Source of the DNA: CAVYXK01 sp963772445
Lineage (GTDB): Bacteria; Pseudomonadota; Alphaproteobacteria; Acetobacterales; Acetobacteraceae
Reading direction: 5' to 3'
Assembly: GCA_963772445.1 (NCBI GenBank)
Contig: CAVYXK010000019.1
Span: 868,001-932,000, forward strand
Length of the DNA: 64,000 nucleotides
Made by a program: the position numbers and the translations under genes. Positions 26,358 to 34,937 of this stretch are shown here, piece by piece; within the stretch, counting starts at the first letter, position 1, and every line of letters begins with the position of its first letter. Below the pieces are notes generated by a model, which made no database searches, had not been told where the DNA came from, and was given only the letters and a program-made list of their open reading frames with translations.

Positions 26358-27602
26358 CTATGCTTCCGATGGGGCGACCCCGACATACTTGTATTGATGC
26401 ACGATGTCGTCGGTTGGGGCGTTCGGGTCGTGCTGGACCTGGAAGACGGCGACGACGCGTTGGGCGATGTCGCCGTTGGCGTCGAAGCTGACCGTTCCCT
26501 GCAGCGTCTTCACTTTGGCGGTGGCGATCGCATCGCGGATATTGGCACGGGTGACCGGCTGGCCGGATTTCGCGACCCGCTCGATCGAGTTGATCACCAC
26601 CAACACGGCGTCATACGCGGTGATCGAATAGTCCGACGGCTGCCGACCGGTTTTGGTGGCAAAACGTTTCACCCACGGCTGCAGGTCCGATTCGTCCATC
26701 ATGTGCGGGCAGGCCACTGTTGAGTACCATCCATTGGCAGCGGGGAAGCCGGCGCCCTGCAGGATGGACGGGCCGTACATGCCGTCGCCGCCGCCTTTGA
26801 TCAGGTTCGGGATGAGATCGTACGATTGCTTGACGAGCTTCACGCCGGCCTGCGCATCGCCGCCATAGTACAGCGCCTCGACGCCCGTCGCCTTGATCTT
26901 GGTGAGCGCCGGCGTGTAGTCGGCGGCCTTCGGGTCCAGCCGATCGTGGCCGAGCACCTTGATGCCTTTCTTCGCCGCCTGTTTCTCGAACGCGGTCGCG
27001 ATGCCGATCCCGTAGGCACCGCTGTCGTCGAGGCCATACAGGGTCTTCACCTTCAACGTGTCGGCGAAATAGTTGGCGAGGTTGGGCCCCTGGAACGCAT
27101 CTGTCGTAACGGTACGGAAATAGATCGCCTTGCCGGCGGGCCGGTAGATCGAGGCGAATTTGGGGTCGGTGATATCGGGGTTGGTCGAGGTCGGCGTGAT
27201 GGTCGCGAGCCCGCCCTGGCTGAAGATCGGCGACATCGCCTTGCCGGGCGTGCTGCTCATGGGACCGAGTGCCGCGACCACCGAGGGGTCGGCGACCATC
27301 TTGCGGGCGTTGGTGGCCCCTTGTGCCGGATCATACTGGCCCGCAGTGGCGGTGCCGTCGTCCAGCAGCAGCACGTTCAGGTGGTAGCCGGCGGCACCGC
27401 CTTTGGCGTTGCACTCATCGATCGCCATCATGAACCCGTCGCGGATGCGCACCGCGGTTTCCGCATCGGCGCCGGTCAGCGACAGGTCGATCCCGATGGT
27501 GACCGCCTTGTCTTCCGCGTGGCCGGCGCGCGGGATCGTCGCGGTGGCGAGCGCGCTGGTGGCGAGCAGGCGGAACGTGGAGCGGCGCGTCATGTGCTGC
27601 AT
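26358..27602 (-). CDS. Branched-chain amino-acid-type ABC substrate-binding protein (orphan)
   Basis: 414 residues of the periplasmic binding protein type I (LivJ/HAAT) class. A signal peptide (STFRLLATSALATATIPRAGHA) is followed by VTIGIDLSLTGADAETAVRIRDG, VLLLDDGTA, GPMSSTPGKAMSPIF and FFRT-type segments typical of the family. A GGGAGAA ribosome site precedes the ATG. No LivHMGF permease or ATPase genes are nearby, so the ligand and partner transporter are unknown. A second orphan of this class lies at 42668. Confidence 0.88.
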   Translation of the reverse strand: MQHMTRRSTFRLLATSALATATIPRAGHAEDKAVTIGIDLSLTGADAETAVRIRDGFMMAIDECNAKGGAAGYHLNVLLLDDGTATAGQYDPAQGATNARKMVADPSVVAALGPMSSTPGKAMSPIFSQGGLATITPTSTNPDITDPKFASIYRPAGKAIYFRTVTTDAFQGPNLANYFADTLKVKTLYGLDDSGAYGIGIATAFEKQAAKKGIKVLGHDRLDPKAADYTPALTKIKATGVEALYYGGDAQAGVKLVKQSYDLIPNLIKGGGDGMYGPSILQGAGFPAANGWYSTVACPHMMDESDLQPWVKRFATKTGRQPSDYSITAYDAVLVVINSIERVAKSGQPVTRANIRDAIATAKVKTLQGTVSFDANGDIAQRVVAVFQVQHDPNAPTDDIVHQYKYVGVAPSEA

Positions 27603-27854
27603 GATTGTTCTCCCAGACCGAGGTTTCCGGACCGATTGGCAGTATTATCGTTGTTGGCCGTGCGGATCGGACTGTAGGCGCGGGGAAGCCGGTGGGTCCA
27701 GATTTTTTCGGCGGTGCCACGGTGATCGGGCGTGGGGCGGCGACTGTCGGCAACCGCCAGCGTAGCCCTTATCCATCATGCCTGCGGAAGCAGACTGCCG
27801 GGGATTCCGTGCCCTCACAGGGCTCTCTAATTGCGCAGGAATGACCAGTGAAGC

Positions 27855-28448
27855 TCAGCACTCCGCTCCCGACTGATCGCGGCGTGCCAACTGCTCGCGC
27901 AGGTGCGTCCGAGTTGTGATGTCTGCAACCGCATGACGCTGCCGATCGACGTTTCGGCCGCGCATAGCAGCTTGGTCGAGAATGTAATCGGCTGACTGGA
28001 TCAATCGTGCTGCCTCAAGCTCACGCAGAAAGTCACCAGTCCCGAGCAAGCTCACCCGCTCATCCACAATCGCCCGGCGTTTCTCGACATCGGTATCTTC
28101 GAACAGAAGAAGCGCCTCGGCGCTCGAGTCGCTGCGAAGAAACCGCTCGAGCGTCTCTACGGCTGCCTGCTCGCCAAGCCCGCGAATGGAACGGCCCTCT
28201 TCGAGCCGCCGTTGCTGGTCGATACCGATATCAGTCGGAACGATCCTGACCAGATCCAGGTGTTCGTTGATCCACGCGACGATCTGCTCAGCGCCGGGGG
28301 CGCCGTGAACCCGTGTTGCCTCGACGTAAACCGCATCTGGGATGCTCACCGGCAGACCCGGTCGGATCAGCACGTCGAGCGCATCCGCGAGAACCAGCGT
28401 GAACAGCGGGGACGTGTCGGTGACGATGAGCCTAAAGGGCCTGTTCAC
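27855..28448 (-). CDS. PIN-like toxin domain protein (DUF3368-like)
   Basis: About 197 residues. The N-terminus RLIVTDTSPLFTLVLADALDVL with VSIPDAVYVEATR matches the putative nucleic-acid-binding PIN proteins that act as toxins. Later acidic positions occur in GLGEQAAVETL and LLLFEDTDVEKRRA. The GTG at 28448 overlaps the upstream gene's stop (GTGA) and gives the family N-terminus; a TTG eight codons earlier is the alternative. It pairs with the small gene at 28445-28666. Confidence 0.75.
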   Translation of the reverse strand: MNRPFRLIVTDTSPLFTLVLADALDVLIRPGLPVSIPDAVYVEATRVHGAPGAEQIVAWINEHLDLVRIVPTDIGIDQQRRLEEGRSIRGLGEQAAVETLERFLRSDSSAEALLLFEDTDVEKRRAIVDERVSLLGTGDFLRELEAARLIQSADYILDQAAMRGRNVDRQRHAVADITTRTHLREQLARRDQSGAEC

Positions 28449-28666
28449 CGCTGTGTCCGCAACGCTTCGCAAATCAGCGCGCGCCCGCGCTGCCGCGCTT
28501 CGACGTTCGGCCCGACCATCCGCGCGATCGGCGGCCGAAGCCCAAGTTCGCCAAGGGCTCCAAGAACTTGTACGTAATCATCGAAGCCGCGCTCGCGAAG
28601 GGCATGCCATGTGATCTCGCCGGCGGCGTACTGTCGGATCAGTTTCTCCTTTTCACTCGCGGTCAC
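28445..28666 (-). CDS. Putative antitoxin partner of the PIN-like toxin
   Basis: 73 residues from a GTG behind an AGAGGA site. It is helical, with TASEKEKLIRQYAAGEITWHAL followed by LGALGELGLRPPIARM. This resembles small UPF0175-like or helix-turn-helix antitoxins encoded before DUF3368 toxins, but I cannot name the exact family. The stop/start overlap with the toxin gene supports a toxin-antitoxin pair. Confidence 0.65.
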   Translation of the reverse strand: MTASEKEKLIRQYAAGEITWHALRERGFDDYVQVLGALGELGLRPPIARMVGPNVEARQRGRALICEALRTQR

Positions 28667-28730
28667 GCCGGAATCCTCTTGCTGCGCCTGGTTCTTATCA
28701 CGGATTGCGAAAGGCGTCAGCGTCGCTGGA

Positions 28731-29510
28731 TCAAACTCCGGCAAGCAGGAACAGGCGGCGGAACGGCAGCAGCGTGGTCCCGTCGGCCCGGCGCGGATAG
28801 TGCGGACGGAGTGCATCGGCGTAGGCTTGCCGGAACCTAGCTCGCAGTTCCGGCGTCAGCGGCTCCAGGAACGGGCGCAAGCTGCTGCCGGCGGCCCACT
28901 CCACCACGGCGTCCTCGCCGCTGAGCGGGTGGAGATAGGTGGTTTCCCAAATATCGAGCGTAGCAGCGTGCGGCTTCAGCAGGTCCCAATATTCTCCGGC
29001 CGTCAGGATGTCGCGCGCCGAGGCATGGCCGTGCAGCGTCGCCGCCCACGGGCCGTTGGCGGCTATCTCGAGTTGCTTCCGCCGCAGCGGGGCGTCGTGC
29101 ATCGCCGGCATCTGCACCGCCAGCACGCCGTGCGGTGCAAGGACGGATAGCAAGCGCGGGAACAGCACGTCATGGCCGCCGAGCCAATGCAGCGCCGCGT
29201 TGGAAAAAATCAGATCGGGGGCTGACCCGGGCGTCCAGGCGGCGATATCGGCCGCAATGAACCGGCAGTCCGGCGCGGCCCTCCGCGCCTTCTCCAGCAT
29301 CGCGATGGAGCCGTCGATCCCGGTCACCTCGGCCGCCGGGAAGCGCCGCTTCAGGATTGCGGTGACGTTCCCCGCACCGCAGCCGAGATCGACAACCCGC
29401 GCCGGTGCCTGCAGCGGGACGCGAGCAAGCAGGTCAAGCGCCGGGCGAAGACGCTCGTCGGCGAAGCGCAGGTATTGTTGCGGATCCCATGCCGTCGTTT
29501 CGGTCGCCAT
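28731..29510 (-). CDS. tam: Trans-aconitate 2-methyltransferase
   Basis: SAM-dependent methyltransferase that esterifies trans-aconitate, a spontaneous isomer that inhibits aconitase. 259 residues, as in the Tam family. The N-terminus AWDPQQYLRFADERLRPALDLLARV, motif I VVDLGCGAGNVTAILKRRFP and IFSNAALHWLGGHDVLFPRL are characteristic. It is cytoplasmic. A small membrane protein gene is encoded immediately upstream on the same strand, one base away. Confidence 0.9.
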   Translation of the reverse strand: MATETTAWDPQQYLRFADERLRPALDLLARVPLQAPARVVDLGCGAGNVTAILKRRFPAAEVTGIDGSIAMLEKARRAAPDCRFIAADIAAWTPGSAPDLIFSNAALHWLGGHDVLFPRLLSVLAPHGVLAVQMPAMHDAPLRRKQLEIAANGPWAATLHGHASARDILTAGEYWDLLKPHAATLDIWETTYLHPLSGEDAVVEWAAGSSLRPFLEPLTPELRARFRQAYADALRPHYPRRADGTTLLPFRRLFLLAGV

Positions 29511-29511
29511 C

Positions 29512-29700
29512 TCAGTGGCGTCCCGCGTCGACGCGATCGTAATATCGCTTGACCCACCAGAACGCGCCGATCACCGGGATCACGAACAGCGCCAGTCCGA
29601 GCCCGTACACGCCGCCGCCGGCACTCGCCAGGAACAGGCCGACGACCGCGACGATGATCAGCACCGCGAGAACGACGAGCTCCGTAAGGTCGATGTCCAT
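29512..29700 (-). CDS. Small two-span membrane protein, 62 aa
   Basis: From the ATG at 29700 the protein begins MDIDLTELVVLAVLIIVAVVGLF, a hydrophobic span. A Gly-rich turn and a second span (LGLALFVIPVIGAFWWV) follow, then a basic tail. No known family is recognised. It lies one base from tam and is probably co-transcribed with it. Confidence 0.6.
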   Translation of the reverse strand: MDIDLTELVVLAVLIIVAVVGLFLASAGGGVYGLGLALFVIPVIGAFWWVKRYYDRVDAGRH

Positions 29701-29784
29701 GCTCCGCGTTTCCTCATCCGGGTTGGGGTCCGCGCCATATTGCTGTGACCGCTCGCGCGGACGCAATCGGGCTGCTGCTCCGGC

Positions 29785-31208
29785 TCAGGGCAATCGCGCG
29801 AGCACCCGCACCAGCGTCTTTGCGCGCTGGGAGAACAGGCGCGGTGCGTAGAAGCTTGCAGCGGCCCGCTTGCCGGCCTCGGAGCGCGTCGGGTACGGCA
29901 CGATCAGACCTGCCAGCGCCGATAATGGCACGCGCCGGGTGATCGCCAGGGCCCAGGCACTGATCATCTCGCCGGCCTGAGGGGCGAGGATGCCGGCACC
30001 AATCACACGTCCCTTCTCCACGACCAATTTGACGAGGCCGGTGGGATCACGCTCGGTCTGGGCGCGGTCGTTGTCTGCCAACGGCCAACGCAGCACCGAG
30101 ATGCGGCGGCCCGCCTGATGCGCTTCCGCCTCGGTCAGGCCGACCTGAGCCAGCTCGGGGTTGGTGTAGGTGACGCGCGGCAGGGCGCGGTAATCGATCC
30201 GCGCCGGCAGTCGGAACAACGCGCGGCGGATGACGATGCCAGCGTGGTAGCTGCCGACATGGGTGAAGGCGCGCGAGCCGATCCCCTGCGGGTCGGCGAT
30301 GTCACCCACTGCGAACACCCGGCGATTGGTCAGGCTGCGCAGGCCCCGGTCGGTCGCGATTCCGGCGTGCGTGGCCTGCACCTCGCCTGCCTCCAGCGAC
30401 AGAGACCCAAGGGCAGGCTGCCGGCCCACGGCCACCAGCAGGTGGCTCCCCTCGATCCGTCGTCCACCGTCCAACAACACAGCAGGTCCGGGCTCGACGG
30501 CCTGGACCGCAACGCCCTCGTGGATCATCACACCCCGAGCGGCCAAGGCTGCGCGCAGGCCACTGACCAGCTCAGGATCCTCCCGGCCGGCGATCATGGC
30601 GGCCTCGACCACGGTCACACGGCAGCCGAGGCCGGCAAACGCATCCGCCATCTCCAGGCCGATCGGGCCGCCGCCCAGTATCAGCAGGTGCTCCGGGCTG
30701 ACGGCGAGATCGAACAGCGTCTCGTTGGTCAGATAGGGCACCTCCTCCAGGCCGGGGATCGGAGGGATGGCGGGGTGGCTGCCTGCAGCGATGACGATTC
30801 GCCGGGCGCGGAGCCGGCGGTCACCGACGGCAAGCGTGTCGGGGGCGACGAAGCGGGCCTGCTCGCGGATCACGCTGGCGCCCAGGGCGCGGTAGCGAGC
30901 CTCGGAATCGGCGGGGGCGATCGCGGTGATCACCCCATGGACATGCGCCGGACCGCGGCCCAGTCGATTTCCGGCGCGGGCAGGCGGATGCCGAAGCGAT
31001 CGGCAGTCCTAGCGGCTTTCGCCGCATGGGCGGCCACCAGCAGCGCCTTGCTGGGCACGCAGCCGAAATTCAGGCAGTCTCCACCCATGCGGCCGCGCTC
31101 GATCAGCGCGACCCGAAGCCCTAGCTGGGCGGCAACCGCAGTGACCGAGAGCCCGGCGGCGCCTGCACCGATGACGACGAGGTCCCACTCGCCGTCGGGG
31201 TCAGCCAC
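29785..31208 (-). CDS. Pyridine nucleotide-disulfide oxidoreductase (MerA/Lpd-like), one frameshift
   Basis: A flavoprotein of about 474 residues when read through. N-terminal FAD motif VVIGAGAAGLSVTAVAAQ, redox disulfide GGDCLNFGCVPSKAL, NAD motif LLILGGGPIGLEMADAFAGLG, GDIADPQG, and a C-terminal dimerisation domain ending SEAGKRAAASFYAP. The frame breaks near 30935; the text HVHGVITAIAP continues one frame over, so a single base is missing. It has the CxxxxC disulfide but the N-terminal heavy-metal domain of classic MerA is absent. It overlaps the TVP38-type membrane gene by 8 bp, a pairing common in proteobacteria. Substrate unknown. Confidence 0.85.
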
Positions 31209-31899
31209 GATTGCCGCGGCGCCAGCGCAGGATCACTGGGCTCAACGCGAGCAAGGCCAGTGCCAGCAGCGGCCCGAGGATCTGGGGCGAGAAGATCAGC
31301 ACGAGGTCAGGCTTGCCGCCGGCCGCCAGCACCGTGCCCACCCCCGCACCCACCGAGGCGAACACGAAGGTGGCGGGGATGATCCCGATCAGCGTGGCGG
31401 CCGCGTAGGGAAACAGCCGCATCCCGCACAGCGCGGCGCCGATATTGACCAGCCAGAAGGGCACCGCCGGCACCAGGCGGAGGGCCAGCAGATAACTGAA
31501 CCCGTCGCGCTGCAGCCGTGGGCGAATGCGCTCGACGAAGCCGCGGGCTCGGCGCGCCATCACCTCGGCGAGCGCGGTGCGGGCGACCAGAAACAGGACG
31601 ACGGCGCCGAGCGTGGCGCCAAGGACCGCCAACGCCCCTCCTGCGAGCGTGCCGAACACCAGGCCGCCGCAGACGGTCACGACCGCCGCTTCGGGCACCG
31701 AGAGGGCGACGACCGCGGCGTAGAGGGCGACATAGGCGGCGGCTGAGACAAAGGGATGCGCCGCGGCCAGGGCGAGCAGCTCGGCCTGATGGCGGGCGAG
31801 CGAGCTCCAGCTCAGATCGGCGGCCACGCCGCTGCGCCAAGCCGCGATACCAAGTCCCACCAGGAGAACGAGCGGCAGGATATGCCAGAGCGGGCGCAT
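31201..31899 (-). CDS. TVP38/TMEM64 family membrane protein
   Basis: 232 residues, about six hydrophobic segments. The core has GGLVFGTLAGGALAVLGATLGA, then LVARTALAEVMARRARGFVERI, LALRLVPAVPFWLVNIGAALCG and GIIPATFVFASVGAG. These are the VTT-domain hallmarks shared with DedA proteins. Proteins of this superfamily move lipids or maintain membrane potential; the exact role here is not known. It is the first gene of a two-gene run with the flavoprotein. Confidence 0.87.
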   Translation of the reverse strand: MRPLWHILPLVLLVGLGIAAWRSGVAADLSWSSLARHQAELLALAAAHPFVSAAAYVALYAAVVALSVPEAAVVTVCGGLVFGTLAGGALAVLGATLGAVVLFLVARTALAEVMARRARGFVERIRPRLQRDGFSYLLALRLVPAVPFWLVNIGAALCGMRLFPYAAATLIGIIPATFVFASVGAGVGTVLAAGGKPDLVLIFSPQILGPLLALALLALSPVILRWRRGNRG

Positions 31900-32162
31900 T
31901 GCCGGCGGCTCAATCGGTGCCGTGCGGACCGGCCAGGCCGGCCACGAATAGATGAGCCTTCATGGCGAGCATCAACTCCGAGCAGTGGTGTCGTTCTGCA
32001 TGTGAGTGAGCCTCGCAGCCACTCATCCTCTTCGGCGTTATGCCATTAGCACGGGGCGAATCAAGTCGTCGCCTTCCGGCGCCTGGCGCTATTTGTTGCC
32101 TTCGTCTTGGTCGGTCGTCGGAAATGCGTCATGGTTCTGTCAGATAAACCGATATCGGTGTG

Positions 32163-33341
32163 ATGCCAGTGATCCCCAATCGCCTCCCTGGGCTGAACTT
32201 CGATCTGGGCGAGACGGCCGACATGCTGCGCGCGCAGGTGGAAGCCTTCGCCGCGGACGAGATCGCGCCGCGCGCCGCGGAGATCGACCGGACCAATAGC
32301 CTTCCCGATGGATCTATGGCGCAAATTCGGCGAGCTCGGCGTGCTGGGGATCACCGTGGAGGAGGAATGGGGCGGCGCCGGCATGGGCTATCTGGAGCAT
32401 GTGGTGGCGATGGAGGAGATTTCGCGCGCCTCGGCCTCGGTGGGGCTGTCTTATGGCGCGCACTCCAACCTGTGCGTCAACCAGATCCGGCGGAATGGCA
32501 GCGATGAGCAGAAGCGCGCTACCTCCCGAAGCTGATTTCCGGCGAGCATGTCGGCGCGCTGGCGATGTCGGAGCCAGGGGCGGGATCGGACGTCGTGGGG
32601 ATGCGCCTGCGCGCGGACCGACGCGGCGATCGCTACATTCTGAACGGCTCGAAGATGTGGATCACCAACGGACCGGATGCCGACGTGCTGGTGGTGTACG
32701 CGAAGACCGATCCGGATGCCGGTCCGCGCGGCATCACGGCGTTAGTTGTGGAGAAGGGGTTCAGGGGTTTCTCCACCGCGCAGAAGCTCGACAAGCTTGG
32801 GATGCGTGGTTCCAACACGTGCGAGCTGGTGTTCCAGGATTGCGAGGTGCCGGAGGGGAACGTGCTCGGGCGCGTGAACGACGGCGTGCGCATCCTGATG
32901 AGCGGGCTCGATTACGAGCGGGCGGTGCTGGCGGCCGGGCCGCTGGGGATCATGCAGGCCTGCATGGACGTGGTGGTTCCGTATGTGCACGAGCGACGGC
33001 AGTTCGGCCAGCCGATCGGCGAGTTCCAGCTCATGCAGGGCAAGCTCGCGGATATGTACACGACGATGAATGCGGCGAAGGCTTATGTGTACGCGGTGGC
33101 GAAAGCGTGCGATCGCGGCGAGACCGCGCGCAAGGATGCCGCCGGCGCGATTCTGTACGCGGCGGAGCGTGCCACCTGGATGGCGCTGGAGGCGATCCAG
33201 GCGCTGGGCGGCAACGGCTATATCAACGACTATCCGACCGGGCGACTGCTGCGCGACGCGAAGCTGTACGAGATCGGCGCGGGAACCAGCGAAATCCGCC
33301 GCATGCTGATCGGCCGCGAGCTGTTTGCCGAGACAGCATGA
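32163..33341 (+). CDS. ivd: Isovaleryl-CoA dehydrogenase, two frameshifts
   Basis: FAD acyl-CoA dehydrogenase of leucine breakdown, oxidising isovaleryl-CoA to 3-methylcrotonyl-CoA. Read through, about 392 residues: LNFDLGETADMLRAQVEAFA, LGITVEEEWGGAGMGYLEHVVAMEEISRAS, LSYGAHSNLCVNQI (typical of Ivd), AMSEPGAGSDVVGM, and a C-terminal LGGNGYINDYPTGRLLRDAKLYEIGAGTSEIRR. The frame shifts near 32308 (extra base) and near 32525 (missing base). Protein similarity is continuous, so sequencing error is likely. The stop overlaps the mccB start (ATGA). Confidence 0.9.
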
Positions 33342-34924
33342 CCGTTCTTCGCTCCGAGATCAGCACACGATCTGAGGAATTTGCTGCCAACGCCGCGACG
33401 ATGCGGGCGCTGGTGGCCGATCTCCGTGCTCGCGTTGCCGAGGTCGAGCAGGGCGGCGGAGAGGCGGCGCGCAAGCGGCATCTTGGGCGCGGCAAGCTGC
33501 TGCCGCGCGACCGGGTTGCCGGACTGATCGATCCAGGCTCGCCGTTCCTGGAACTGTCGCAGCTTGCGGCGCATGGGATGTATGACGGCGAAGTGCCGGG
33601 GGCGGGGATCGTCACCGGGATCGGGCGGATTGCGGCGCGCGAATGCGTCATCGTGGCGAACGACGCCACGGTGAAGGGCGGCACCTATTTCCCGATTACC
33701 GTTAAGAAGCACCTGCGGGCGCAGGAGATCGCTCGGGCCAACCGGCTGCCTTGCCTGTATCTGGTGGATTCCGGTGGCGCCTATCTGCCGATGCAGGACG
33801 AGATCTTCCCCGACCGCGAACATTTCGGCCGTATCTTCTTCAACCAGGCTAATCTGTCGGCGCAAGGCATCCCGCAGATCGCGGCTGTAATGGGCTCCTG
33901 CACCGCCGGCGGTGCTTATGTCCCGGCCATGAGCGATGAGACGGTCATCGTTCGCAGGCAGGGCACGATCTTCTTGGCTGGGCCGCCGCTGGTGAAGGCC
34001 GCCACCGGCGAGGAGGTCAGCGCCGAGGACCTTGGCGGGGCAGAAGTGCATGCGCGCATCTCGGGCGTGGTCGATCACTATGCGCAGGATGATCGCCACG
34101 CTCTAGCCCTGTGCCGGCGGATCGTTGCGCGGTTGAACCGGGAGAAACGACCGGGGATCGAGCTGCGTGCGCCGGTTGAGCCGCGCTACGATCCGGCGGA
34201 AATCGGCGGCGTGGTGCCGGCCGATCTGCGTGCGCCGTACGACGTGCGCGAGGTGATCGCGCGGATCGTCGATGCCAGCGAGCTGGATGAGTTCAAGCGG
34301 CTGTACGGAACCACCCTCGTGTGCGGCTTTGCGCATATGTTCGGCTACCCGGTCGGGATCGTCGCGAACAACGGCATCCTGTTCTCGGAATCGGCGCTGA
34401 AGGGCGCGCATTTCGTCGAGCTGTGCAGTCAGCGTGGCATCCCGCTGGTGTTTCTGCAGAACATCGCCGGGTTCATGGTGGGGCGGAAATACGAGGCGGG
34501 CGGCATTGCCAAGGATGGCGCGAAGCTGGTGACTGCGGTTGCAACTACTGCGGTGCCGAAGATCACGGTGATCATCGGCGGTTCGTACGGCGCCGGCAAT
34601 TACGGCATGTGCGGTCGTGCCTATGACCCTCGTTTCGTCTGGATGTGGCCGAATGCGCGTATCTCGGTGATGGGCGGCGAGCAGGCGGCGAGCGTGCTAG
34701 CGACGGTGCGCGGCGGGTTCGACGACGCCGAGCAGGAGGAGGCGTTCAAGGCACCGATCCGGGCGCAATACGAGGCGAAGGGGCATCCGTATTACGCGAC
34801 CGCGCGGCTGTGGGACGACGGCATCATCGACCCGGCGGAGACGCGCTTGGTGCTGGGGCTGTGTCTGTCGGCAGCGCTGAACGCGCCGATCGGGGAGACG
34901 CGGTTCGGCGTTTTCCGGATGTGA
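33338..34924 (+). CDS. mccB: 3-methylcrotonyl-CoA carboxylase beta subunit
   Basis: Carboxyltransferase subunit; transfers CO2 from biotin to 3-methylcrotonyl-CoA, making 3-methylglutaconyl-CoA. 528 residues, the usual length. RKRHLGRGKLLPRDRVAGLIDPGSPFLE near residue 45, VDSGGAYLPMQDEIFPDREHFGRIF near 140, GSCTAGGAYVPAMSDE, then GFMVGRKYEAGGIAKDGAKLV and GGSYGAGNYGMCGRAYDPRF are all diagnostic. It is encoded between ivd and the biotin-carrying subunit, consistent with a leucine catabolic operon. The frame is open far upstream, but only the ATG at 33338 is sensible. Confidence 0.94.
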   Translation: MTVLRSEISTRSEEFAANAATMRALVADLRARVAEVEQGGGEAARKRHLGRGKLLPRDRVAGLIDPGSPFLELSQLAAHGMYDGEVPGAGIVTGIGRIAARECVIVANDATVKGGTYFPITVKKHLRAQEIARANRLPCLYLVDSGGAYLPMQDEIFPDREHFGRIFFNQANLSAQGIPQIAAVMGSCTAGGAYVPAMSDETVIVRRQGTIFLAGPPLVKAATGEEVSAEDLGGAEVHARISGVVDHYAQDDRHALALCRRIVARLNREKRPGIELRAPVEPRYDPAEIGGVVPADLRAPYDVREVIARIVDASELDEFKRLYGTTLVCGFAHMFGYPVGIVANNGILFSESALKGAHFVELCSQRGIPLVFLQNIAGFMVGRKYEAGGIAKDGAKLVTAVATTAVPKITVIIGGSYGAGNYGMCGRAYDPRFVWMWPNARISVMGGEQAASVLATVRGGFDDAEQEEAFKAPIRAQYEAKGHPYYATARLWDDGIIDPAETRLVLGLCLSAALNAPIGETRFGVFRM

Positions 34925-34937
34925 TGGCGGGCGCGGC

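Noticed and set aside
29785..31208. Mercuric reductase with a mer operon
   Set aside because: No merR, merT or merP nearby and no N-terminal metal-binding domain; the pairing with TVP38-type proteins indicates the generic family.
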